Source of the DNA: Primula veris
Lineage: Eukaryota; Streptophyta; Magnoliopsida; Ericales; Primulaceae
DNA length: 64,000 bases
Reading direction: 5' to 3'
NCBI GenBank assembly: GCA_963682055.1
Contig: OY821741.1
Location: forward strand, 5,773,501 to 5,837,500
Part shown: positions 10,561-22,258 of the stretch, in pieces
Numbering within the stretch: the first letter of the stretch is position 1
Layout: each line of letters opens with the position of its first letter
The notes under the pieces: generated by a model
Database searches by the model: none
Seen by the model: the letters and a program-made list of their open reading frames with translations, nothing else
Told to the model about the DNA's origin: nothing
Position numbers and translations under genes: made by a program

Positions 10561-10835
10561 TACGATTAGTATTACTAATATGTGTGTGTGTGTGTGCGCG
10601 CGCGCTCAAAGAAATTAATGCATAGCAATAAATTTAGTATGATTATAAGTTTTAATTTACGATTAGTATTACTAATATGTGTGTGTGCGCGTGCGCTCAA
10701 AGAAATTAATGCATAGCAATAAATTTAGTATGATTATAAGTTTTAATTTACGATTAGTATTACTAATATGTGTGTGTGTGTGCGCGCGCGCTCAAAGAAA
10801 TTGATGCATAGCAATAAATTTAGTATGATTATAAT
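10561..10835. repeat. Three-unit minisatellite with TG/CG dinucleotide core
   Basis: Three head-to-tail units start at 10561, 10658 and 10749 (97 bp, 91 bp and about 86 bp). Each has the order 'tacgattagtattactaata', a (TG)n(CG)n run, then 'ctcaaagaaattaatgcat'. The runs differ in length. Block B has only one partial unit near 30013, without the CG run, so the expansion happened in block A. Confidence 0.8.
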
Positions 10836-11100
10836 TAGATGTACAAAACTATAATTTCCTCTGAGATCTCGTAATACTTCATTCTTTAATTCGAGTATGT
10901 ACTATTTTACTATGATTATATATAAAATAAAAGTACAGTACTACACTCAACTATGAAGAATAATGATACATAAATCTCCTATGTCCAAAGATGAAAGACC
11001 TTTGTCAAAATGGTAAACATTTTTAGTGTACTTGTCAAAGTTTACGACCTTTCCACTGAGGCATAACTTTTTAGAACATTCGACAAGAAATTTACAAGTT
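10836..11100. other. Junction between blocks A and C
   Basis: Apparently unique AT-rich sequence between the minisatellite and the start of block C. Block C opens with the 'gtttgattagtcaaaaataatc' motif that also opens block D and the gene-less block. No gene is seen. Confidence 0.35.
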
Positions 11101-11248
11101 TGATTAGTCAAAAATAATCATATCAATAGAAATATGTAGGCGTTTACTTTTTGTGTTTTGGCAAGAAGACGTTTACTTGCAAGAACACGTTTACTTGCAG
11201 TAGACAGAAACATTCATTTCTTAACTACCTTATACTACTATTCATTTA

Positions 11249-12514
11249 GGAAAAATTATTGTTAACAACACCAACGTATATTGTTGGTTAAAAAACTGTA
11301 CACACAACTTTCGATATTAACATTTTGCATACTCATTTATATGATTTTGTGCAATCAACATACTCCGTGTAACTTATGTTAAAGTTATTTAACGGAAATG
11401 TGGTCATATGCGAAAACATATACAAAATTCAGGGGTAAAACAGTCATTTCACGTATTAAATTAATTTGAATTATCATTCTATTATAATAAATCAAAACAA
11501 GTCAAATGACTCTGTCAAATTTACTCACTTTTTTTAAAAAGTAACCTATATTTTTTATTAACTACCATATTAACTAATTTCATAAAAAATAAAAACTAAT
11601 TACACTATTTCTCTCTCTTTAACCACATAAAATTTATTATATCCTATATTTTTTTTATCTAAATATTTGTATCATCATCACAACTTATATTATTATTTTT
11701 TTATATCATGTATTTTTTTTTTACTCTACATTTGTATAATTATCACAATTTATAGCGTATCACAGGCAACATGTGAGTATCGTATACTAATTAGATCATA
11801 TCATTAGAGAAAGTCTTGGGGGTTAATTATAATCCAAAGGTTAAAACGAAACTAAAAAAAAAAGTAAATTTACACATACATGCATACATATGTAACTTCA
11901 TCTTTCCCGACAAACATATACAGTACATACGTAAAACCTTATAAACTCAAATTGACCATTAAACCCTAGTCCTAACCCCATAATCGATGCAACCCGCCAA
12001 CACCCATCCCACCGCCGCGGAGTGACGAATCGAATCTCATCGACCTGTATATTAGTATATGTATATGTATCCGGTATGCATTTATAAATACTTTTTTTTT
12101 ATATGTATTTATATATGTATTGATATATGTAAGTATATATGTATTCAAATGCATTTAATTATATAAAAAAAAGCAATGATGTGGCAGTGACAAGATCAAG
12201 AAAATAGGGGTCCTTTTGTGGCGGGTCGGTGGTCCCACCGGCGGCGGCCAAGGGTGACACGGGGGTGCGCTCTCTCTCTTTATATATATACATTAATCTA
12301 TCTGTATTAGTATATATGTATGTATCTGAAAATGGCATGGAATTGTAAATAGTAAGAAAGTGTAAGGGTAAATATGTCATTTACCTATTTCTGTTATATT
12401 TTTTAACGACAGTATGTTGATTGATTAACTGGATATTCAAATTGTTAATTTTAAAATATACGTATACATGTTTTTAACCATCAATAAGTCTGTATACAAA
12501 ACATCAATTTTTCC
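11249..12514. mobile_element. Mutator-like non-autonomous element (block C copy)
   Basis: Flanked by a perfect 9-bp target duplication ATTCATTTA (11240-11248 and 12515-12523). Ends are GGAAAAATT and AATTTTTCC. The inverted similarity extends about 150 bp inward in degenerate form (shared pieces include TTGGTTAAAAA/TTGATGGTTAAAAA and CAATCAACATACT). Long TIRs and a 9-bp duplication are the Mutator superfamily signature. No transposase frame is present. The interior has GC-rich islands at about 11960-12035 and 12215-12270 in otherwise AT-rich DNA, which could be captured host sequence. A paralogous copy is at 44168-45442 and a truncated one starts at 32790. Confidence 0.8.
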
Positions 12515-12539
12515 ATTCATTTATTAACATTTTGTACTA

Positions 12540-12902
12540 CCCATAATTTCGGCCAAAGTTTAATTTGCATTATGTCAGAAGCAGACAACCTTTTGTGCAT
12601 AAGTTTTGTTTCAAAATTTCAATTGAATATTTATCGTCTAAACTCTAAACAAATAAACCTATTTGTGTAAAAGTACATCACCCTCAGCAACACAGTCGAT
12701 TTCTCAGGAACTCTATGCTAGCTTCAATATCAAAAGACAATTTTCTCTCAATCTTAATTAGTAGAATTAAAAAAGATCATCGCTCGAGAAATAAAACAGA
12801 AAAACAACAAATATTTGAGTTTGGCTCTTCCCACACTAATCCTGCTTCCGTCGCTGATAGTATTATAGCAAATTATGTAAATAGGTAGTACCATGATGAA
12901 TA
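12540..12902. other. 3' flank of WAK C
   Basis: Matches the WAK D 3' flank (45470-45853) almost base for base, including 'tttgcattatgtcagaagc' and 'cacagtcgatttctcagg'. No gene is seen; the short minus-strand frame here is the kinase tail plus flank. Confidence 0.45.
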
Positions 12903-14645
12903 ATTGCTCAAGGAACAATATATTGTCAATCTCTAGCCAAACTGAGAAAGGAACTTGATGAAATTGAACCAAACTCAATCTCCCAATAGGGCCTTGTTTT
13001 ATTACAGCTCTTAATAAGGTCGCTTATTTCGCCTTTATGTTCTAATGTTGAACGAAATTTGGTTGACCAGATAATCTGGTGAAATGTTTTTTCATTATAT
13101 CCTCACGAAGGCACCTAGAAAACTAATTGGTGGACCTTGAAGATTATAAAGAAACTTAATGCATAAATCATGCAAAGGTTCGAAAGAAACTTACCCAATA
13201 ATGAGAATTTCAAGCTGAGATCAATTTCTTTGGCACAAGTTGATAATCCGGTTTGATAGTATCCGTCTTTACAGCTGCAATAATACCTCCCTCTAAGTTT
13301 CATACAGTAGTGCTCACCACAAACGTTCAATCTTGAATCGGCACATTCATCAATTTCTGCCGTGTCCAATAATAGCAAATATAAGGAAAAACTCCAACAA
13401 CTCATAAAACTGAAAATTCTAGTACCACAAGTAACGTATCACGCACTACATCTTTAGCGCATTTAACAAAAATTCCTCACTAAAGTCGTTGTACTTTAGG
13501 GAAATTTAAACAAGATTGTACCTAGTTTAAGGTTCTCTTTGTGTTTTTTTCACTCCCACATTTTCACTAATTAGTCTATAGAGATAGAATGTTGGTGTTG
13601 TACACTTTTGGAACAAGGTATATAGCTTCATAACCATTTTTTGTGAAATTAAAATTGGCTAGCCAACTACAGTCAAATTTGACATTCATTTAAGCTTATT
13701 AGTTGCGAAATGCTATCAAACTTGACATTCATTTTGGATGATAGGACGTGGCTCTAAAATCGCAAGTCTTTACATAATTAAAACCATACCTTCACATCCA
13801 TTGGGAAGATATGGGTTTCCCCCATACCCCCGTCCACAAAAGCATCGATATCCTCCCAAACTAGAATTTGTACAGGAAGTGATGGTAACATCATACGGAT
13901 GTCCAAAATCGTCATCATAGTTAACGGTGATATTTTTAAACAATGTTGCATTTTCATTATCAATACGCCACTCCAAAATTGTTGGAACATGTGTGATCGT
14001 CTCCAAAGCTCTAAAATTATGGTCTACAATATTGGCGACCCAATCAGCAACAAACATTTTCTTACAGGATTTATCATTTTCATTGATCTTCTCTATAGAC
14101 GCGTTGATGTACTTTAGCGAGTATGGGAGTGCGGTCTTGCAACAGTTAATACCATCACAACCCTTAGTTATATTATTGTTGCAAATAGACTCACAACCAG
14201 AAACCACGTTTCCGCTGACCGTTAATTTGGCAAAATTGTTACAACTTGTTGAGACGAAGCGATTTCCAAAAGCAGAGAAAGAAAATGGTGAAAGCGGAAT
14301 TTCAGACAGGTTAGCAGGCGGACTGGTGACAGTGTTGGAACAACCTAAAGAGTTTACGGGATTATTGATATGAATTTCATTATTCAACGCAATTTTCAAG
14401 ACTTCAAGGTTCGTGTTTCCAAGAAAAGGCTTTGGTGGGCTAAAGGTATGGTTGCAAGTTATTGCAAAACCGTCGTGAATGAAGCAATTCAAGCCGATAC
14501 CAAAAGGATAGGGAATAATAACATCTCCACATTTTTCTTTACAATCTTCCATTGCTAAATTTGGTGCCCCTAAAAACGGTTTGATCATACACAAGACAAA
14601 GAGTAGAAGCAACATAATTATTATTTTTATATAAATCTCTTGCAA
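12903..14645 (-). pseudogene. WAK-like copy C, ectodomain exons intact, kinase exon deleted
   Basis: Exon 1 (13790-14645) and exon 2 (13195-13356) keep open frames, the same phase-1 GT-AG borders as copy D, and all domains: signal peptide ([20 protein letters not shown]), GUB_WAK domain ([13 protein letters not shown]), an EGF-like end ([20 protein letters not shown]) and calcium-binding EGF ([18 protein letters not shown]). The whole transmembrane and kinase exon is missing except about the last 20 codons (12903-12972). Compared with D, about 1.22 kb is lost between 'ctcaatctccc' (12976) and 'atagggccttg'. Without an acceptor and kinase it cannot be a receptor. If transcribed with intron 2 retained, it would give a secreted protein of about 340 residues that could in principle compete for ligand. 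That is speculation; a pseudogene is the default reading. Confidence 0.8.
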
Positions 14646-15052
14646 ATATTTCTCTCAAAACTGTGAAGGATGTTCTACGTACTTGATATAGCAAACACTT
14701 GTACTGTTTGCATTATTAGTTATTTGTGGTTGATAATCAGCTAGACGAGATATAAGACTGCAAAAGTTGACTTATATTTTTTAAAGCTACATAGTACAAG
14801 AAATTTATGTCTTTCCGATCATCTGTGGGTCTTTTTTCTGTAAGGCATTTAAATTACTGAAGACTTTTTCTATTATGGGTATATAACATGATTATTTCCA
14901 TGTATTTATTTTTCTATCAAGAAACTAAAAGTCATGACATAAGGTCCTACATTTTTATCAAACTTCATGGCAAAGTTCAAGTTTGTGTAATACAAGTCAT
15001 TCATAATCTAGGATCTTACAACTTTGTGAAAAGTTTAGTATCATCGATATGC
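14646..15052. other. Upstream region of WAK C
   Basis: Near-identical to 48806-49207 upstream of WAK D and related to 33170-33430. It ends at the LINE insertion point after 'cgatatgcagaaaaa'. No gene is seen. Confidence 0.45.
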
Positions 15053-16075
15053 AGAAAAATAGTGGGCTTGATATGAAAAAAGCTTATGATAAAGTCTCCT
15101 GACACTTTCTTATCTGTGTACTAAGGAAGTTTGGGTTTTCAGAGATCTGCATTGATAGAATATGGAGAATTATTTCATGCAATGAGACCTCTATTTTGGT
15201 GAATGGTGTACCTGCAGGGTATTTTTTTTTCCTTCTAAGGGACTGAGACAAGGTGATCCTATCTCATCAAGTCTTTTTATTATTTGTTCAGAAGTGCTAA
15301 CTAGAAATCTAAATGTTCTAGTGGACAAGAAAAGTTGGAAAGCTTTCAAATCTCCTCTACATGGTCGTATTATAACTCATCTAGTTTTTGCAGATGACAT
15401 TATCATTTTTAGTGCAACTGATAAAAGGTCTATTCAAAATGTGAAAAAGGTACTAAAGAGCTATAATGAAGATTCTGGGCAAGAAATTAGCTTGGACAAG
15501 AGTTTTGCTTATGTTTCAAAAAGTGTTGGTAGAGAACAAAGGAAAGATATTAGTGAGGAATTACAAATAGAAGTGAAAAAAACTCATTTTACTTATCTTG
15601 GTTGCAAGCTATATTCTGGTCATAAAAAGTGTGTGCTCTTCCATGAACTCATCCTGAAAGTAAGGAAAAAATTATCAAATTGGAAAATCCAGTGGTTAAA
15701 TATGGGTGGGAGACTTATTTTGATAAGATATGTGCTCCAGTCTATTCCAGTGTATAATTTATCAGCTATGAATCCACCTAAACAGTTAATTAAAAAAGTT
15801 GATCAAATTTTGGCTAATTTTTTGTCGGGGTCATCTGATCAAACAAAGAAGCATCAGTGGGTTAAGTGGAAAAAAGTTTGTTCACCAGTGGATGAAGATG
15901 GTCTAGGATTAAGAAGATTTAATGATATCTCTATGGCATTTGCAGCTAAACTATGGTGGAATTTTAGAACAAAAAATAATCTGTGGTCTAATTTTTTGAA
16001 AGCCAAGTTTTGTAGAAAAATGCATCCTAATTGTGTTACTAATGGGAAATGTGACAATACTTGGACAAGAATGGG
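15053..16075 (+). mobile_element. LINE reverse-transcriptase fragment (block C copy)
   Basis: Starts inside the reverse-transcriptase domain (MKKAYDKVS, equivalent of AYDRVSW). It continues through a RQGDP-type motif and FADDIIIFS, then the post-RT region (LNMGGRLILIRYVLQSIPVY) to about NTWTRM, where it is cut off at about 16072. Lesions include TGG to TGA at the VSW position (about 15101) and a longer T run at about 15221. It is 5'-truncated, and its 3' part is replaced by unrelated sequence. The block D copy (49208-51205) shares the same left junction, so the insertion predates that duplication. Confidence 0.85.
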
Positions 16076-16282
16076 GAAAAAAATACATTTACTACCCCAA
16101 ACTATACTACGGTTAACGATTTGGGTACCCACCTTTCAAATTTTCCAATTTAGGTACCACACTATAATAAATTTCCAATTTAGGTACCACCGTTTTAATA
16201 AATCACGAAATTATGTCACGTGACATTTGACAAACATTAATTTGATATGCTAATTTGACAATTTTGCACAAAAATATGTCAA
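16076..16282. repeat. Short repeat-like patch between LINE and PPR fragment
   Basis: Contains two copies of 'ccaatttaggtaccac' separated by about 30 bp, and phrases such as 'tactaccccaaactatac' that recur in plant non-autonomous repeats. It separates the truncated LINE from the truncated PPR copy, so it may be the element or repair filler that removed both ends. I cannot classify it. Confidence 0.35.
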
Positions 16283-16750
16283 TCAAGCGTAAACTAGCTC
16301 ACTAAACCCGTTTTTCACCAACACCGAATGAACCCTTTCCCCAAAACCCACATCCAGAGCCTTCGCAACCGCTTTGAGTAAAAAAGGAAAAGTATGCGTA
16401 TCTGGCTCGACGTTTTTCGCCCTCATTTCGTTATAAACTTCTAAACTTGTTATCGGGGTTTGGCTCTCGGCATAGCTTCGTATGATAGTGTTCCAAGTGA
16501 ATATACTCGGGTTTTGGGTTTGGGAAAAGATCTTATGTATGTAAGTCATAGGGGAGGATAAAGTGGAGACGAGCGCAAAAATGAGGTGTTTCGACAATGT
16601 GGGATGAGAGAGAGGGACGCCGTGACGGAGAGAAAACGCGTGGATTTGTTTAATTTGATAAGAAGAAGGGGAAATTGCTTGTAAGAGGGATATACATTTG
16701 TTGATGATTTGAGTGGTTTTTTTATCTTTGAGAGGTGTTAGTGAGTTCAT
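16283..16750 (-). pseudogene. Truncated LOI1-like PPR paralogue (N-terminal 155 codons)
   Basis: Starts at ATG 16750 with MNSLTPLKDKKTTQIINKC and runs through IKQIHAFSLRHGVPLSHPTL and KHLIFALVSTLSS into the first PPR repeats. It stops at SELVYA. It is about 95% similar to the full-length gene over the shared part, but it retains 16 bp that the full-length gene lost, so it preserves the ancestral N-terminal frame. All later repeats, the E region and the DYW domain are gone. It cannot edit RNA and is a pseudogene, though its promoter-side sequence is present. Confidence 0.85.
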
Positions 16751-16870
16751 GTTTTATAATCTTAGTTTTTGAAAATATTAGCAATTATTGACCTTTGTTT
16801 TAATAAAAATTGGTTTTTGGTGCCTTACATAATTAAATTTGATTGGTTTCAAAAGGAATGTGCATTTATT
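16728..16870 (-). repeat. PPR 5'-end module, copy 5 (attached to the truncated paralogue)
   Basis: Start codon region and upstream sequence of the truncated PPR copy. It is the cleanest example of the module: 'gagaggtgttagtgagttcat', then 'cttagtttttgaaaatattagcaattattg'-type sequence similar to that upstream of the full-length gene. Confidence 0.55.
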
Positions 16871-17239
16871 AAGGTTGTCAGTTTTCCATCACGTTATCGG
16901 GGTTTTCAAGTTTATTCGTAATTATTTTTCAATTATATTTTTTAAATCAATTTTTTATATTATTTCTAAAGTATTTTTTCAAAAAAATCTATAATTTTTT
17001 TTTTTATGTTTAATTGTTTATTTAACAATTTATAAGCTAGTAATGTTAATAAATACAAAAAAAAATATAAAAAGATCAAATTTTATAAAAAATAAATTGA
17101 ACAAACACTTTATAAATAATATAGAACGTTGATTTGAAAAATCAAATCGAAAAATAATTACTAATACACTTGAAAACCCCGATAACCTGATGAAAACCTG
17201 ATGAAACCCTGATGAATCCAACTTAAGCAAATTTGGACC

Positions 17240-17440
17240 CGATTTTGAGAGGTGTTAGTGAGTTTATGTTTTGTTGGAACATGACATTTCGTCTGATATA
17301 TGAGGAAAAATTTGGAGTCAATTTAATCCAAGTTTTTGAAAAGATTAGTAATAATTGACTGTTTGTTTTTCAGAATATTGATTTTTGGTGGCTTAGTTTG
17401 TTAAACTTGATTGATTTTGTACCATGTTAACAAAAGGGAT
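17240..17440 (-). repeat. PPR 5'-end module, copy 6
   Basis: Second module to the right of the truncated PPR copy, separated from copy 5 by about 370 bp of AT-rich sequence. It keeps 'gagaggtgttagtgagttta', 'ttggaacatgacatttc' and 'ttgtaccatgttaacaaaagg' but no coding sequence beyond the start region. Confidence 0.55.
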
Positions 17441-18090
17441 TGCTTTGAGTTGAGAACAAGAAGAGATGCCAAACAAGGAGAAAGGGACACTATTAATTAT
17501 CATCTTTGATGATAAATTTTAAAAGTAAAAACTATAAGCTATTTTTAAAATGAAGCTTTATTCTTGTCACGCCCCAAAATCCATAGAACACGTATATCGA
17601 GGCATGACCTTTTTAAAGAAAAGGAAAGAGAGAAACCTGTTGGTACGAAATTAAAAAAAAAAATTAAAAGAAAACACTTGCGAGCTTAAAGGAACAATTA
17701 AACAATAACTGAAAGGTGTTGCCAAACACGGCTACAAGTCAAGTTTTATAAAACTAAGAAAATAACAAATGAAAGAATTTGCCCGTAGGCTACAACCTCA
17801 AAATATAATAAAAGTGAAAAGAAAGCCCCGAGCCCATGTGATGTATTGACATAGCTCATAACCGAACGTCTCAACCTATATGGTACCTGAAAGACAAAAT
17901 TGTAACGGTGAGTCCCACGCACCTAACTAGACGGGACGGCACCACAAATACCGTCACTCCATCCCATAAATGCAAGAGCTCACAAATTCTACAACTACGA
18001 TAATCGACGTATAATAATGAATATAATAACATTCTACAACGGGATGAATTAAATAAATTAAATAACGTCAACACAAATCTATAGCAAACA

Positions 18091-18470
18091 TGGACCTCTC
18101 ATGCCACCTACCCCAGTCCGTAAGGTAGGTCATTCCCTATCCCCTCGGCCGTCTTCTGTCCCCGGAATTAGGAAGAGACAGAGACCATTGCTAACATAAA
18201 AGTAGATTTAAAGTGCGCACTTGGACCTCTCATGCCACTCGTCCCAGTCCGTAAGACGAGTCATTCCCTATCCCCACGGCCGTCTACTGTCCCCGGAATT
18301 AGGAAGAGACAGAGACCATAGCTAACATAAAATAAATATAGTGCACACTAGGACCTCTCATGCCACTCGCCCCAGTCCGTAAGACGAGTCATTCCCTATC
18401 CCCACTGCCGTCTTCTGTCCCCGGAATTAGGAAGAGACAGAGACCATTGCTAATGTATCAATATTAAGGC
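18091..18470. repeat. Tandem repeat in the LTR, about 120-140 bp by 3
   Basis: Units begin 'ggacctctcatgccac' at about 18092, 18233 and 18351. Each carries a 'cagtccgtaag' and a 'ccccggaattaggaagagac' segment. The solo LTR at 42090-44022 has three matching units at about 43109-43490, so the array is ancestral to the LTR family. Confidence 0.75.
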
Positions 18471-18818
18471 CTCGGCCAATAATATTATACTATTCATATA
18501 ACACATTCTCATACATATAAATATTAAGGCCTCGGCCAATAAATAATAAACCAATCATTTATCACATTCTCATACGTCATTCTAACGTAATTCAACAAAA
18601 CCCAAAAGCATAGGTGCTAGATTCGCAACTAGGCAAACAAGTCTAATCAACATGAAAACTCATTCAAGTATTTTAGCAAACACCTTGTATGCATAAACTA
18701 CAATGCATCTATATTCAACAATAAATTACCCAATTTATCAACAATTATAATAACACAATAAAAATACATAAAGACATGCAAACTCATCCATATTCTCGTT
18801 AATCCGAAATTAACACGA

Positions 18819-19048
18819 CTAAATCCTCAATTAACAAATAAGTGAATTAAACATATAATCAACTAAACCCAATTAACAAATAAGTGAATTAAACATATAA
18901 CAACTAAACCCAATTAACAAATAAGTGAATTAAACATATAACCAACTAAACCCAATTAACAAATAAGTGAATTAAACATATAACAACTAAACCCAATTAA
19001 CAAATAAGTGAATTAAACATATAACAACTAAACCCAATTAACAATTTA
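18819..19048. repeat. 41-bp tandem array, about five units
   Basis: A 41-bp unit starting 'caactaaacccaattaacaa' recurs head to tail at about 18860, 18901, 18942 and onward, with one-base differences. It lies inside the LTR. Units are contiguous with no unique spacers, so it is a minisatellite. Confidence 0.8.
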
Positions 19049-19202
19049 TAAAACTAATTAAGATAAAAGGCAAAAACCCCCAATTTATACTAAACGTAAA
19101 ACATAATCCTAACATACACCCTCGTCTAGTCGCTATGGATAACCCCCGTTACCTTAGCGTGTAGAGGAGATGATTCCGGTAATAATCCGCTAACGTGGTT
19201 TC

Positions 19203-19226
19203 TCTTCTTCTTCTTCTTCTTCTTCT
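19203..19226. repeat. (CTT)n microsatellite in the LTR
   Basis: Short run of CTT repeats. The matching position of the solo LTR at 42090-44022 carries a much longer (GAA)n run on the plus strand (about 42475-42550), so this microsatellite has expanded or contracted between copies. Confidence 0.7.
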
Positions 19227-19610
19227 CTTTTCTCTCTTTTTCTCTCTTTGTCTCTTGGCGGATTTTTAGGTTTAAAGAATTGAAAAGTGGGCTGATTTTT
19301 AGGTTTAGAAAAACTGTTTTTAGATAGTTTGTGGAAGCGAACTATTTGGTCCCCAAAGTTCTAAAAGCTAACTCTTAATCCAAAAATATTGTTTTACTAC
19401 TCAAAAATAACAAATCTTTAGAAACAAAACTATTGGGTCCTTTTTATTTATAAAATTAGTAACAGGTTTTTAAAATAAAGCTTTTTGGAAGAGTTTCGGT
19501 TTTTGGCTAAAAATTAGTCGAGTGACCGGTTTTTGGTAAAATTTGTATGAAACGTTTTTGGATAAATTAAATCATAAATAAAATCATTTATAAAAATACG
19601 GGATGTTACA

Positions 19611-19963
19611 ACTAACACTCCTTAAAAGAATTTCGTCCCGAAATTCCATTTCCTCTCTAGAGAATTACTCCCATAAATGATCAACTTTTATAAATAAGAC
19701 TGTAAGAATTTAAACGTACAATTCGTGTATTAATTCAAGAAATAAAATACGCAGGGTTCACAACCCGTAACAACTCCACAATTCATAACTCAAGTACATG
19801 AACAACATGTAAGAATCTCAAATAAGGTAAACACTTATATATAATATTAAACAGGATAAAAGACAACTACTCAACAACTCCAAAACGTCCCCAAGACTCA
19901 AAGTACGGGTCTTTCTAGCAAACTAAACTCTAATAAAATAAACTCTCAACCCAGACCCGGGGG
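19611..19963 (-). mobile_element. Internal remnant of the Gypsy-type element
   Basis: Begins with the polypurine-side motif adjoining the 3' LTR and runs into non-coding sequence. The rest of the internal region (gag, protease, reverse transcriptase, integrase) is absent. It ends at 'cagacccgggggtg', where another LTR-like segment begins. Confidence 0.5.
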
Positions 19964-21931
19964 TGTCACACGGCTGAATAACACGCGTGGCGGCACGTGC
20001 TAAACAAAGCCTAAATGAAATAATTATTAAACACTCGCTAAATAACTCATTAAATTAGCTCAAATTTCTAGCAAAAGTTTCATTAAATAGAATCTCGAAA
20101 ATTACGTTCATTACAAGAAGTTAATCTCTTACAACTAAAATAAAAATGTAATCGCAGCGGAATTTAACACATAATCTTAAAGGTCTGTCTGGTCCTCAAA
20201 CTGACTCGATATCAACCCTACTTAACTGAAGCCTCACAATATATTATACGGGTCGAAAATAAGATTTTTCCCTTTCAGTTTCTTGGAACATAATAACTTG
20301 TTTAATAAAAAATTCCCAATGCATAAGTATTTAGAAATTACTTGAATATAAAAGATAAATAAACTTTTCACTTTTCTTTCATCAAAATTAAATCCATCGC
20401 AATAGTAATAACCAAATCTTTTTCTTTCTTTTTATGATAAAAGCAAAATGATAACATGTATATCTTAGAGTACCAAGCCCGATTGACTTCCTCAATCTCT
20501 TTACCGTCGATCTTTTTCTAAGGTGTATAAATCATACGTGCACTACGTAATTAAGGTCACCACAGCATGACGGCTGAGTCTATTCCGTAAAACGTTCCGG
20601 TTAACAAAACTATGTACAATTGCTAAGTTAACCGTTGAGAACTAAACTCTTTCGTTTAGTTGCCAACGTCACCCCACTTTCCTCTTCCCCTTATTCGGGA
20701 TTCTCCGTTGGACTTATTCTCATGGTCCCAAATACAAATCATAAGCAAATCATAAAATAATAAATTTAGAAACCTTATACAGATACACTGTATATAACCT
20801 TTATCTTTATAAGATACAAACTAGTTCTCTTTATACAGATCCACCGTATATAAATCACTTCTTCTTTTTCATTCTTTTCTTTCTTTTATTGTCTTTGTTT
20901 TCGTAACAATATAAAAACAATGTTTCCATATATAAATAGTACTTGAAAAAATAATACCCATGAGCCTGTAAAATATTATCAAAAGTTGCAACGGAATATT
21001 TATAATAGCAAGACAAAACCCACTCACCTAATATTAATCCGAAAGAACAAAAACATTTCTACAACGAATAATCTAGTGCTTAGCTTTCCACTAAACATTT
21101 TCCCTTGCTCAACATAGGACTTTAATTCTCTCATCTTTGTATACTATCGTTACATACATATAATTTTAATACAGTAAAGGAGTATAGAATATAATCAGGG
21201 AAATGCTACCTAGCTTTCTTTCTTTATTAGCACTTGTGTATATATCTATATTAACAAGGAAGAATCATTATAGGGACGTGTATATGGCATGACAATTGGC
21301 TTAGCATTTATACTACAATTCTATACCAATTTATTACTTCCGTTTCAATTTCTCATGCAAGGTTACCTCCTTAATAAATTACTAGCAACAGAAACTCTTT
21401 GAATACATGTAACATTATTTCTCCTTAAATATTCCACGCATAGTAGTTATAGGAATAAATACAAACATCTCGTTATAGAAACCTCAAGATAATATTTACT
21501 ATTCTTAATTGACATTTACTCTTCAGACAAGGCATCGGTTTTATATATGAATACAATCAAATCATGTCATTAATCATCTTAGTGAGGCATTCAAAGACTT
21601 ATTACTTACACCATTATTCCTAATCATACGTTTATGCAATTCAATATTTCTAACCGAAGTAAATTACATAATTACTAGGCCCAATTCTTACCAGCTAATC
21701 CCTAAAAGTACTACCACGTATCAATCCATGGTAAATCATTTTACCAATTAAATACCTCTAAATCCTTTAAAACTCTATAGCTTTGATAACGTGTAACCGT
21801 AAGGTCCTTCAATCACTTAAACAACTAAACATTAGTATTCTTACTTATGAAACAAAATAGTCACATGAGTAATTATTTAAAAGAATAAATATTCAAAATA
21901 AAATTTTTAAATTAAAATACGGGATTTTACA
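19964..21931. mobile_element. Second LTR-like segment (TG...CA)
   Basis: Begins TGTCACACGGC and ends GGGATTTTACA, LTR-style ends of a different family. It is preceded by 'agacccggggg', which could be a polypurine tract and would make this a plus-strand 3' LTR. Internal text such as 'atcgcagcggaattt' is typical of plant Gypsy LTRs. I see no clear target duplication and no coding region, so the call is tentative. Confidence 0.45.
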
Positions 21932-22108
21932 ATTCTTTCTTTAATCTACGTAGTTGACAAATATAAGATAGAATCTAGGTTTATAAACTTTCTTTAAATC
22001 TACTTGCAATGCCTAATTCCAAACCCTAAAACTTAGGCAGAACTTGGGAAGGGAATTTTTATTTATTTTTAAAAAACAGATAGAAAAAAAAACCTTCCAA
22101 TCAACAAT

Positions 22109-22258
22109 TACTACAAGAAAAAGTTCATTTACCAATAGTTTACTTTTTGAAAATTGTTGGTAAACAATTTTAGCAACAGTTTAATAATAGAATTAGTTGA
22201 TATTATGTTGCTAAAATTTAGCAAACCGATGGTAAATGGTTTTTTTTTTTGTGTAGTG
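22109..22258. mobile_element. CACTA-type MITE
   Basis: 150-bp element with ends TACTACAAGAAAAA and TTTTTTGTGTAGTG, close to the CACTACAAGAAAA terminal repeat of plant CACTA (EnSpm) elements. The first base is changed from C to T. The interior has a partial inverted repeat ('accaatagttta' / 'ggtaaatgg'). The 3-bp target duplication is not clear. Confidence 0.65.

Larger units (their letters stand above)
17575..19610 (-). mobile_element. Gypsy-type LTR (3' LTR of a minus-strand element)
   Basis: Starts TGTCACGCCCC and ends GGGATGTTACA, the usual ends of a widespread plant Gypsy LTR. Orientation is set by the sequence immediately to the right. Read on the minus strand it is 'gacgaaattcttttaaggag', the conserved internal 3' end and polypurine region that precedes the 3' LTR in such elements. 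Its end sequences and internal tandem repeats match the solo LTR at 42090-44022 in the opposite orientation. Length is 2036 bp. No gag or pol remains nearby. Confidence 0.75.

Noticed and set aside
18819..19048. CRISPR-like array of repeated 41-bp units
   Set aside because: Units are contiguous with no unique spacers, lie in a plant LTR, and no cas-like genes exist here. It is a minisatellite.
19964..21931. Gypsy coding domains in the LTR complex at 17.6-21.9 kb
   Set aside because: No gag, protease, RT or integrase motif could be found in any frame; only LTR-like ends and non-coding sequence remain.
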